DNA of 13,007 nucleotides from an uncultured Collinsella sp. GTDB taxonomy: Bacteria; Actinomycetota; Coriobacteriia; Coriobacteriales; Coriobacteriaceae. Below the pieces are notes generated by a model. It was not told the DNA's origin. It was given only the letters and a program-made list of their open reading frames with translations, and ran no database searches. Location of the stretch: NCBI GenBank assembly GCA_902489855.1, contig CABUBS010000043.1, positions 1 to 13,007 on the forward strand, in the 5' to 3' direction. A program made the position numbers and the translations under genes. Shown here one piece after another: positions 7,331-13,007 of this stretch (the first letter of the stretch is position 1; each line of letters begins with the position of its first letter).

Positions 7331-7366
7331 AAAACGCCCGGCAGGCAATTTAGCCTGCCGGGCGTT
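7331..7366 (-). terminator. Strong Rho-independent terminator of the GntR regulator gene
   Basis: A perfect 14-bp stem (arms 7353-7366 and 7333-7346, GC-rich core CGCCCGGCAGGC) closes a 6-nt loop; on the minus strand the 3' arm runs straight into a T-run of five. It begins 15 nt after the regulator stop codon and isolates the regulator from the carrier operon, which has its own promoter downstream. Confidence 0.92.
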
Positions 7367-7381
7367 CTCTTGATCAACGTC

Positions 7382-8125
7382 CTAAATATCAAAAACGTAG
7401 CGCGATCCTACAATCCGCTGTCGGCCGATGATAAACGGCCGCTGCTGCTCGTCATAGAAATATGCCTCCATATAAAACAGAGGCTCTCCCGTGGGAACGG
7501 ACAGCAGCCGGGCGACTTCGGGTGACGCACACGCGATCTCAAGCGTGCACGGCTCGGTGCGAGCAGGCCCGCGACCCGTCTGTTCGCGCACGACCTCGAA
7601 AATTGATTGATCGGTAAGGTCCGCCTTCGCCAAAAAGGCGTTGTCTTCATAAACGTACGTGTTGTTCTCGAGCATCACGGGGATGCCATCGGCGGTGCGC
7701 ACGCGTTCGATGCAGATCAGCTCCGACCCAGCGGGAACGCCAAAAAACTGCGCTTCGGTAGCATCGGCCGGCAACACTTTTCTTGAGACAATACGCGCCC
7801 CGGGCTCCATCTCGTTGACGCGGCAGGCGTCCGAAAAACTCTGAACGTCGTCCTTCTGGCGGATTTTACGCTTGAGCTTGGGGGCGTTTACAAACGTGCC
7901 CCTCCCCTGCTGCTTGGTTAGGTAGCCCTGCTGCACGAGCTCCTCAATGGCCCGCCGAACGGTAACGCGACCAACTTTGTAGCTTTCGGCCAATTCGAAT
8001 TCATTCGGTATCCGAGCGCCCGCCTTATAGGTACCAGAATTGATGTCATTTTTGATGATATCGATAACCTGTTGATATAGCGGGATTGCCGCTTTTCCGT
8101 CGGTCAACCCTTCAGTCGATGGCAT
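7382..8125 (-). CDS. GntR-family (HutC/UTRA) transcriptional regulator of the operon
   Basis: This 247-residue protein has an N-terminal GntR winged helix (about 14-80), with PLYQQVIDIIKNDI, the recognition region IPNEFELAESYKVGRVTVRRAI and the wing GRGTFV. A UTRA effector domain follows (about 95-240) with RVRTADGIPVMLENNTYV and the ending FIIGRQRIVGSRY. This is the layout of FrlR/FraR-type repressors that respond to a phosphorylated sugar-amine. The start at 8125 has GGGGAGGG four bases upstream. It is transcribed toward the operon but cut off from it by a terminator. It most likely represses the carrier promoter and is relieved by a pathway intermediate; the effector is inference. Confidence 0.88.
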   Translation of the reverse strand: MPSTEGLTDGKAAIPLYQQVIDIIKNDINSGTYKAGARIPNEFELAESYKVGRVTVRRAIEELVQQGYLTKQQGRGTFVNAPKLKRKIRQKDDVQSFSDACRVNEMEPGARIVSRKVLPADATEAQFFGVPAGSELICIERVRTADGIPVMLENNTYVYEDNAFLAKADLTDQSIFEVVREQTGRGPARTEPCTLEIACASPEVARLLSVPTGEPLFYMEAYFYDEQQRPFIIGRQRIVGSRYVFDI

Positions 8126-8183
8126 TTGCCCTCCCCTAGCAAATATGGAATCAATAATCGGTGCGGATTACGCATCGCCAGTC

Positions 8184-8843
8184 CTACGCAAGCTCCAGCA
8201 GCTCCGGCAGCTGGTCGATGATCTTGTCAGCGGCATCCTGGCTAAAGCCGAAGCGCTCCTCGCGCTTGGCGATCACCGTCAGACCCGCTCGCTTGCCGGC
8301 AGTGATGCCAGGGACGGAGTCCTCGACGCAGCAGCAACGGTCCGCAGGCAATCCCAGCAGATCCAGCGCATGCAGGTAAATATCGGGTTCGGGCTTGCTC
8401 TCCTTAAACTGCTCGCCGCTCACCACGTACTCAAAGGCATCCGACAGGCCGCACGCATCGAGCACTTCCTCGATGCTGTCCATGGGAGACGAACTGGCCA
8501 GCGCCACGCGAACGCCGCGACGCGGGAGCTCGCGAATCGTCTCCACGGCGCCCGGATTGATCAGGGTCTGATAATCGCGCGGTCGTTTATGTGCCCACTC
8601 ATCCCAGCGGGCCAATGCCTCCTCGCCGGTAAAGTGCCCCTTTCCGGCGCGCTCAAACCAATCGACCAGCATATGCAAAAAGAACTGATGCGAGGTGCCA
8701 ACCTGCCCGTTCAACTCCTCTTGGGTCAGGCTCAGCCCAAGCTCTTTGGCAAACGCAGCGGTCTCCCCCAGGTAGTAATACTCGGTATCGACGATGACGC
8801 CGTCCATGTCAAAGATAACGGCGTCGAACGGAAATGCGGACAC
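8184..8843 (-). CDS. HAD-superfamily phosphatase, beta-phosphoglucomutase-like
   Basis: This 219-residue cytoplasmic protein has all HAD motifs: DMDGVIVD with nucleophile Asp12 and Asp14, SSS at 117-119 (motif II), Lys150 in ESKPEPDIY (motif III), and VEDSVPGI with Glu174/Asp175 (motif IV). A helical cap fills about 20-90, as in the beta-PGM/phosphatase-like group. I choose the GTG at 8843 because GGGAGGG lies four bases upstream and the protein then starts directly before the first strand; the longer frame would run through the preceding terminator. It could dephosphorylate or isomerise a sugar phosphate, but the substrate is not predictable. It lies 58 nt before the GntR gene and may be co-transcribed with it. 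Confidence 0.85.
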   Translation of the reverse strand: MSAFPFDAVIFDMDGVIVDTEYYYLGETAAFAKELGLSLTQEELNGQVGTSHQFFLHMLVDWFERAGKGHFTGEEALARWDEWAHKRPRDYQTLINPGAVETIRELPRRGVRVALASSSPMDSIEEVLDACGLSDAFEYVVSGEQFKESKPEPDIYLHALDLLGLPADRCCCVEDSVPGITAGKRAGLTVIAKREERFGFSQDAADKIIDQLPELLELA

Positions 8844-8858
8844 GGCACCCTCCCTAAC

Positions 8859-8883
8859 AAAAAGGCGCCCGCAAGCGGACGCC
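8859..8883 (-). terminator. Rho-independent terminator between the two HAD genes
   Basis: On the minus strand GGCGTCCG (8883-8876) pairs with CGGGCGCC (8871-8864), an 8-bp stem with one G-U pair and loop CTTG, followed by TTTTT (8863-8859). It lies 23 nt after the Cof-type gene. The U-tract ends about 4 nt before the ribosome binding site of the next HAD gene. Confidence 0.85.
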
Positions 8884-8906
8884 CGAACCATGCACTATCG
8901 GCGATT

Positions 8907-9749
8907 CTAACCCAGCAGCTTGTCGAGTGCCACCGCGATGCCGTCTTCGTTGTTATCGGCGGTCACCATCTGGGCCACGGCCTTGACCTCATCGACGGCG
9001 TTACCCATGGCAACGCCCGTACCCGCCCACTCGATCATGGACTTGTCATTCTGGCCGTCGCCAAACGAAACGACCTCGCTGGCATCGATGCCAAGCTTGG
9101 GCAGAGCGCCCTGAAGCGCACGTGCCTTATCGATACCACGCGCCGTAAACTCAAAGTACCAATCTGCCGTGAACATGCCCGAAAGCGTCTCGGTAAAGGG
9201 CGCGTACATCTCCTCGTGATGTGCCTGCAGATAGGCCGGATCGCCCGCGGTAAGCAGCTTGTCTACGGGGTAAGTATCCGCGACCTCATGAAGGCTCTCG
9301 ACCTCGCGAATCTTAAGATCGCACGCATCGCGCTCGTACTTGACGATGTTCTTCTGCGAACCGTCCGGCAACGTGATCATGCAGCGATACGAGTCCACGA
9401 CATGCAGGTCGCGACCGAGCGAGATCATGGGGATCACGTCAAAGTTGCGCAGGTGGTCGAGCAGACGGTGCAGCTCGTCGACCGGCATAGCCTGGTCAAA
9501 CAGCACCTCGTCGGTCTGGGCATCGACCACGTGCGCACCATTAAAAGCCACCAGCAGGCCATCGTGGTTCTGAAGATCGAGCTCCTGCGCCAGAGCATGA
9601 AGGCCCCATGCGGGACGGCCCGAAGCCAAGATGAGCTTGATGCCCGACTCCTGCGCCGCGAGCAGCTTCTCGCGCGTGCGCGGGCTGATCACCTTCTGGT
9701 CGTTGGTGAGCGTACCGTCGATATCCATTGCAATGGCCTTGATTGCCAT
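8907..9749 (-). CDS. Cof-type HAD-IIB family hydrolase (sugar-phosphate phosphatase-like)
   Basis: This 280-residue protein matches the Cof/YidA group of HAD phosphatases: MDIDGTL (8-14; nucleophile Asp9, Asp11), the ASGRP motif (42-46), a type IIB cap between about residues 85 and 190, Lys208 in GIDKARAL, and SFGDGQNDKSMI (228-239) with the metal-binding Asp231 and Asp235, then GVAMGNA (245-251). Family members dephosphorylate sugar phosphates or flavin/pyridoxal phosphates with loose specificity. The ATG at 9749 follows GGGAGG by five bases; the frame extends 50 residues further upstream, but that part is non-conserved and overlaps the promoter region. A terminator follows the gene. Confidence 0.9.
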   Translation of the reverse strand: MAIKAIAMDIDGTLTNDQKVISPRTREKLLAAQESGIKLILASGRPAWGLHALAQELDLQNHDGLLVAFNGAHVVDAQTDEVLFDQAMPVDELHRLLDHLRNFDVIPMISLGRDLHVVDSYRCMITLPDGSQKNIVKYERDACDLKIREVESLHEVADTYPVDKLLTAGDPAYLQAHHEEMYAPFTETLSGMFTADWYFEFTARGIDKARALQGALPKLGIDASEVVSFGDGQNDKSMIEWAGTGVAMGNAVDEVKAVAQMVTADNNEDGIAVALDKLLG

Positions 9750-9809
9750 ATATGCCTCCCTGCGTTGAGTTTGCCGCGCACCATCATATCCGAGCCGAGC
9801 ATTCCCCGA

Positions 9810-9838
9810 AGAACATTTTTGAAAAAGATACTTGCCAA
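9810..9838 (-). promoter_or_regulatory. Weak candidate promoter for the Cof-type HAD gene
   Basis: TTGGCA (9838-9833) is followed after 17 bases by TGTTCT (9815-9810), a good -35 with a poor -10. An alternative -10, TATGAT (9788-9783), lies nearer the gene without a clear -35. Either would give a leader of under 60 nt. Confidence 0.25.
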
Positions 9839-9860
9839 ATCGCTGGAGCCTGATTAAGTT
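9832..9860 (+). promoter_or_regulatory. Weak candidate promoter for the plus-strand operon
   Basis: TTGCCA (9832-9837) is followed after 17 bases by TAAGTT (9855-9860). The -35 matches consensus at five of six bases, the -10 at three. The -35 overlaps the minus-strand TTGGCA, so the two promoters would exclude each other. A start near 9867 would give a leader of about 300 nt containing the short ORF and hairpins. Confidence 0.3.
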
Positions 9861-9943
9861 AAAGATGACCGCAACGTTGGTCACCATTTGATCGAGCATA
9901 TTCAGTTTCAGTTTTCAGCATGTAAGAGAAGGAAGATCGGCAT

Positions 9944-9979
9944 ATGAACACCAAGCATCTTTTATCGACAACTAAATAG
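9944..9979 (+). CDS. Putative 11-residue leader peptide
   Basis: The ATG at 9944 opens an 11-codon frame, MNTKHLLSTTK, ending in TAG at 9977-9979. GAAGGAAG lies eight bases upstream, a plausible ribosome binding site. The stop codon touches the first arm of the alternative hairpins. This layout is that of a leader peptide whose translation state could change downstream RNA folding. The peptide has no run of one amino acid, so a simple amino-acid attenuator is unlikely. It may also be a chance ORF. Confidence 0.4.
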   Translation: MNTKHLLSTTK

Positions 9980-10038
9980 CGGAGCAAGACCGCCCGAGGC
10001 GCTCGTTAGCGTCAGCTGCTCCGTCTAAGCACGGAGCA
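9980..10038 (+). promoter_or_regulatory. Mutually exclusive RNA hairpins after the leader ORF
   Basis: CGGAGCA occurs at 9980-9986 and again at 10032-10038, and its exact complement TGCTCCG lies between them at 10017-10023. The middle element can pair with the first copy, closing over an inner 6-bp stem GGCGCT/AGCGTC with loop CGTT, or with the second copy around an 8-nt loop. The two folds exclude each other. A ribosome on the leader stop codon would cover the first copy. No U-tract follows the second hairpin and no ribosome binding site is visibly sequestered, so the output is not obvious. Confidence 0.5.
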
Positions 10039-10091
10039 CACCCATCACCCGGCAAACGTCCTTCGAGCATATTGGCCCCATAGCACCCAAT

Positions 10092-10160
10092 CCAGCACAT
10101 CAAGAACCGCAAGCACATCACCGACGACACCCAGCACATCATTCGCAAGCAAGCACATCA
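10092..10160 (+). repeat. Four direct repeats of AGCACATCA
   Basis: Exact copies of AGCACATCA lie at 10094-10102, 10112-10120, 10133-10141 and 10152-10160, with start-to-start distances of 18, 21 and 19. The preceding two bases alternate CC, CA, CC, CA, so the array is two units of about 39-40 bp. It ends 15 bases before the ATG of the first operon gene. The spacing of about two helical turns suits binding of an array of proteins on one DNA face, as in iterons or regulator sites; an RNA role is also possible. Confidence 0.7.
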
Positions 10161-10175
10161 CAGATTGGAACCGCC

Positions 10176-11069
10176 ATGAACACCACCCGTCCCCAAACCG
10201 CCGGCACCGTTCTCCAGACTCGCATCGACCGCGCCCTACACGGTGGCTACGACGCCAGCTTCGCCGCCGCCACGATTGCGAACTTCGCCTTGCTGCCCAT
10301 CGACGAGGCTCTGAGCAACCATGAGTTTTCGGCGAATCGCTGCGCCGAGACCATGGACGATCCGGCCATCCACGAGCTGACCGATCCTTATCTCGGACCC
10401 CACGGCAAGACCGACGGCCCGTATACCATGGGCCATCTGGCGCATATGATCACGGCACTCGATACCAAGTTGCGACTCGACATGGACGACGAGACGCGGA
10501 TGACATTGATGGATCATCGATACGACCTACAAAACGCGCTGACGCTCCCCATTCATGACCTCGCCATGGGGCTCAACGCCCTGGAGGCGCGGCACCAGCA
10601 GGCAAACTGCGGGCAAGATGACATGCAGCACCCTCCCAGCATCATGGTGCTCGACCGCGAACGTTACAACCGTGCGACTGCCCGATTCCAGGCCGGACCG
10701 ACCACGGTTCGTACCCTCATCGACATGCTCCGCATACTCAGCCTCAATCGTCTCTTCGACGGTTATCGAGCATTGGCGCCTGTTGGCCTTCGCACCCAGA
10801 CAGTCCGGATTATCGATATCCAGCAGCGGCAGTTCGAGCGCTACCGCGATGAATGGGAGATGAGCCAAAGCATCGTTCACTTCTACCAGAAGCGCTACGG
10901 CCCCAACGAATTTCCCGATGATCTCGAGCGCCAGCTGCACCTTGCCTACACCGCGCCCATCGCCACGCTGCTGCGCTTTGGCGCGTTCGGCAAAGCGCTG
11001 GCTAATGCCGGGAGCCATAAGGCCGCTACCGAGCTTGAACGCAGGCTCGAGCGTGCCTTCGAAGCTTAA
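10176..11069 (+). CDS. Unrecognised 297-residue soluble protein, first gene of the ClpP/VirD4 operon
   Basis: I do not recognise this protein. It is polar and predicted mainly helical, with no signal peptide or membrane segment. Visible features are a His/Asp/Met-rich middle (about 84-155, including GHLAHMITALDTKLRLDMDDETRM), a basic/aromatic helix QQRQFERYRDEWEMSQ (216-231), and a C-terminal helix ELERRLERAFEA. It has only two cysteines, so no zinc finger. The ATG at 10176 has just a weak GGAA seven bases upstream, unlike the strong sites of its neighbours, which fits control by the unusual leader. Codon use is in keeping with the next two genes, which it precedes by 53 nt. By context it may serve the conjugative element (DNA processing or regulation); this is inference only. 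Confidence 0.75.
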   Translation: MNTTRPQTAGTVLQTRIDRALHGGYDASFAAATIANFALLPIDEALSNHEFSANRCAETMDDPAIHELTDPYLGPHGKTDGPYTMGHLAHMITALDTKLRLDMDDETRMTLMDHRYDLQNALTLPIHDLAMGLNALEARHQQANCGQDDMQHPPSIMVLDRERYNRATARFQAGPTTVRTLIDMLRILSLNRLFDGYRALAPVGLRTQTVRIIDIQQRQFERYRDEWEMSQSIVHFYQKRYGPNEFPDDLERQLHLAYTAPIATLLRFGAFGKALANAGSHKAATELERRLERAFEA

Positions 11070-11122
11070 AGACGGGCACGCATAGCCCCACTCAGATCCA
11101 CCACATTCAGAAAGGAGTCCTC

Positions 11123-11740
11123 ATGGACACCACCCATGCCCCTATCATCAGCCCGCTCACGATGCGCGAGTCGGCTCGTGGCATAACGCTCACTTCCGTC
11201 TACGACGAGATGCTCGCCCGACGTGAGCTTTCCGTCGTGGGCGACATCAACAGTGCGATAGCACACGATCTGTGCCAGCAGATTCGTCTGCTCGAGGCCG
11301 CAGACCCCACGGCCCCCATCACGGTCTTTGTTGCCAGCCCCGGCGGCAGCGTGCGTGCCGGCCTCGCCATCTACGACACCATGCGCCTCTCGCCGTGCCC
11401 CATCCACACCGTCTGCCTGGAGTTCGCGGCCTCTATGGGCGCCATCATCTTCATGGGTGGCGACGAGCGCCGTATGGCGCCCCATGCAGAACTCATGATT
11501 CACGACCCGCTCATCCCGCAAGGAGCTGGGGGCTCGGCCCTAGCACTCCAGGAAACAAGCCGGCGTCTCATGCAGACTCGCAAGGCCCTGACGCAAATCC
11601 TGTCTGATCGCAGCGGCCTTTCGGCCAAGCGTATCCAAACACTCACGGCAAAGGATACGTACCTTTCGGCCGAGCGCGCCGTCGAGCTCGGCTTTGCCCA
11701 CGGCATTCCTACCTCGACCAAGGAGACCGCCCATGTCTAA
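11123..11740 (+). CDS. ClpP-family serine peptidase encoded beside a conjugation coupling protein
   Basis: This 205-residue protein aligns with ClpP along its length: the handle start SVYDEMLARRELSVVGDI (25-42), ASPGGSVRAGLAIYDTM (71-87), EFAASMG with nucleophile Ser104, ELMIHDP with His127, and AKDTYLSAERAVELGF with Asp178. The triad and the oxyanion loop are intact, so it is likely active as a barrel peptidase. The Ser-His interval is two residues shorter than in E. coli ClpP. The usual N-terminal axial-loop sequence is replaced by a different segment (1-22), so it may not dock to ClpX/ClpC in the normal way. AAAGGAG lies five bases before the ATG. Its end overlaps the next gene by 8 nt. 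No Clp ATPase gene is in view. It probably works with the mobile element rather than in housekeeping. Confidence 0.88.
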   Translation: MDTTHAPIISPLTMRESARGITLTSVYDEMLARRELSVVGDINSAIAHDLCQQIRLLEAADPTAPITVFVASPGGSVRAGLAIYDTMRLSPCPIHTVCLEFAASMGAIIFMGGDERRMAPHAELMIHDPLIPQGAGGSALALQETSRRLMQTRKALTQILSDRSGLSAKRIQTLTAKDTYLSAERAVELGFAHGIPTSTKETAHV

Positions 11741-13007
11741 CCTCGACACGGCACTGCATGCCCCGGCCCCCACCATCCTTGCGCAAGCCCACGCACTCTC
11801 GTGTGATACGCGTCAAACGGGCCTCAACAACAATATGCTCGTAATCGGGCCTTCGGGCGCCGGCAAGACCCGCAACGTTCTTAAGCCCAACCTGCTGCAG
11901 ATGAATGCGAGCTATATCGTGCTCGACACCAAAGGGGCGCTTTGCCGCGAAGTCGGACCCGTGCTTGCCGCGCACGGCTATCGTGTGCAGCGCCTCAACT
12001 TTGCCGATCTTGACGATACGGCCACCATGCCCAAGGACGTCGAGCAATGCGGCTACAACCCGCTCAACCACATCCGCCGCACCAAAGACGGCAAGCCCAA
12101 CCAACAGGACATCATCTCGGTCGCCAAGGCCATCTGTCCCGTCGAGGACCAAACCCAGCCGTTTTGGGACCACGCAGCCGCCAACCTGCTATCTTGCCTC
12201 ATCGCCTATGTATGCGAGCAGCTGCCCATTGAGGAGCAGACGTTTTCGTCGGTGATCGACCTTTGCGAGCATCTCCAAGACCGCGCCACGGCTCGGCTCT
12301 TCGACGACCTGCAGACCACCGACCCCGCAAGCTATGCGCTCTCGCTGTGGCGGCGCTACTCCCCCACCATCACGGCAGAAAAGATGCATGCGAGCATCAT
12401 GGGCATCCTTGCCGAAAAGGTCATGTGCCTGGGCTTTGATGGTGCACGCCGTCTGTACACCGATGCGAATCGGATTGATTTCGCGGCTCTGGGATGCGAG
12501 CGTCGAGCGCTCTTCGTCACCGTCAGCGATCTCGACCGTAGCCTCGATCCGCTCACCAACCTGTTTGTAACGCAGGCCTTCGCGGGACTCATCCGCTACG
12601 CCGACGCGCAGCCCGACGGTCGCCTTGCGATACCGGTTCGATTTATGCTCGACGACTTTGCCAACCTGCAGATGCCGCAAATCGATAACGTTCTGTCCAT
12701 CATCCGCAGCCGCGAGATCTGGGCAACCCTATTGCTGCAGTCAACAAACCAGCTCGATGCGCTCTATGGCGAGGCGCGCGCTCGCTCCATCATGGGCAAC
12801 TGCGACACGCAGCTCGTACTAGCCTTTCAGGACCCCGAGAGCGCCCGCGTCTTTTCCGAGCGTGCCGACGTGCTGCCCAGTACGCTCATGGCAACGCCCG
12901 TCGACCGCTCTTGGCTGTTCGTCCGCGGCCGCGCTCCCCAGCAGGTCGAGCGCTTTAGGCTCGAGGACCACCCGCTCTACACAGAGCTCCCCGAAGCCCG
13001 TCAAGAT
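11733..13007 (+). CDS. VirD4/TraG-family type IV coupling ATPase lacking N-terminal membrane segments, 3' end beyond window
   Basis: The frame is open to the right edge, giving 425 residues. Walker A GPSGAGKT is at 39-46, the DTKG strand motif at 65-68, YNPL at 108-111, PFWDHAAANLL at 143-153, Walker B FMLDDFANLQ at 304-313, and the LLLQSTNQL and GNCDTQLVL blocks at 333-341 and 355-363. These are the landmarks of TraG/VirD4 coupling proteins, which pump DNA-protein substrates into a type IV secretion channel. The usual two membrane helices and periplasmic segment before Walker A are absent: only 38 polar residues precede it. The second Walker B acidic residue is Asp rather than Glu. The ATG at 11733 follows AAGGAG at 11719-11724 and overlaps the ClpP-like gene by 8 nt, so translation is probably coupled. 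pIP501 TraJ is a known example of a membrane-domain-less coupling protein. Confidence 0.9.
   Translation, partial: MSNLDTALHAPAPTILAQAHALSCDTRQTGLNNNMLVIGPSGAGKTRNVLKPNLLQMNASYIVLDTKGALCREVGPVLAAHGYRVQRLNFADLDDTATMPKDVEQCGYNPLNHIRRTKDGKPNQQDIISVAKAICPVEDQTQPFWDHAAANLLSCLIAYVCEQLPIEEQTFSSVIDLCEHLQDRATARLFDDLQTTDPASYALSLWRRYSPTITAEKMHASIMGILAEKVMCLGFDGARRLYTDANRIDFAALGCERRALFVTVSDLDRSLDPLTNLFVTQAFAGLIRYADAQPDGRLAIPVRFMLDDFANLQMPQIDNVLSIIRSREIWATLLLQSTNQLDALYGEARARSIMGNCDTQLVLAFQDPESARVFSERADVLPSTLMATPVDRSWLFVRGRAPQQVERFRLEDHPLYTELPEARQD

Larger units (their letters stand above)
9750..10175. other. Divergent intergenic region between the HAD gene and the ClpP/VirD4 operon
   Basis: No protein gene of normal size fits here. 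From left to right it holds: a -10-like TATGAT on the minus strand (9788-9783); an A/T-rich patch (9815-9830); overlapping divergent -35 candidates (9832-9838); an inverted repeat TGACC/GGTCA with 8-nt spacer (about 9866-9883); one copy of the 11-mer TCGAGCATATT (9892-9902), repeated at 10063-10073; three successive TTCAG steps (9901-9918); a start-stop ATGTAA (9920-9925); a short leader ORF; alternative hairpins; and a cluster of four 9-mer repeats before the first gene. No U-tract terminator is seen on either strand. Confidence 0.6.

Noticed and set aside
8158..8177. Hairpin between the beta-PGM-like gene and the regulator as a terminator
   Set aside because: On the minus strand the stem CGATGCG/CGCACCG has an internal mismatch and is followed by ATTATTGATT rather than a T-run; the evidence is too weak to call.
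8145..9857. Plus-strand open frame of 570 codons opposite both HAD genes
   Set aside because: It spans two real genes with intact HAD motifs and the terminator between them; no domain is recognisable, so it is a shadow frame.
10092..10160. CRISPR array
   Set aside because: The repeat is only 9-11 nt with spacers of about 10 nt, far below CRISPR repeat and spacer lengths, and no cas gene is present.
10081..10177. Short open frame through the AGCACATCA repeats ending at the next start codon
   Set aside because: It follows a TAG and has no ATG, GTG or TTG with a ribosome binding site ahead of the repeats, so the repeats are more likely DNA or RNA sites than coding.
10527..11018. Minus-strand frame opposite the unknown 297-residue gene
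   Set aside because: The plus-strand frame is longer, co-directional with two recognised genes and fits the operon; the minus frame has no neighbours or start signal to support it.

Overview
The window looks like chromosomal DNA from a GC-rich, anaerobic, gut-type bacterium. Coriobacteriia (Collinsella-like) is my best guess, based on the GC-rich codons, strong GGAGG-type ribosome binding sites, the DcuC-superfamily (YfcC) carrier and the conjugation genes. No rRNA, tRNA or marker gene is present to confirm it.

Left and middle (1-9749, all on the minus strand): the core is a catabolic operon for Amadori compounds (fructosamines such as fructoselysine). In transcription order it holds a GntR/UTRA regulator with its own strong terminator, then a promoter carrying a palindrome over the predicted start site, then a YfcC-type membrane carrier, an Amidohydro_3 (YtcJ-like) enzyme, an FrlC-type epimerase, an FrlB-type SIS deglycase and an FrlD-type PfkB kinase. 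A factor-independent terminator follows, then a second, diverged FrlD-like kinase and an Amidohydro_2 protein cut by the window edge. The expected chemistry is uptake, epimerisation of psicosamine forms, 6-phosphorylation by the kinase, and cleavage by the deglycase to glucose 6-phosphate plus a free amine or amino acid. The two amidohydrolases and the second kinase are not part of the E. coli frl set and suggest a wider or different substrate range. Upstream of the regulator lie two HAD-superfamily phosphatase genes, one beta-phosphoglucomutase-like and one Cof-type.

The divergent gap (9750-10175) is the only gene-poor stretch. It holds candidate back-to-back promoters, an 11-codon leader ORF with a ribosome binding site, a 7-nt element that can pair with either of two copies of its complement, and four copies of AGCACATCA about 20 nt apart.

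Right (10176 to the end, plus strand): a compact operon of an unrecognised 297-residue soluble protein, a ClpP-family serine peptidase with an intact Ser-His-Asp triad, and a VirD4/TraG-family coupling ATPase without an N-terminal membrane domain that runs off the window. This looks like the edge of a conjugative or integrative element. No integrase, relaxase or attachment site is visible. The leader plus this operon is the least explained part of the window.
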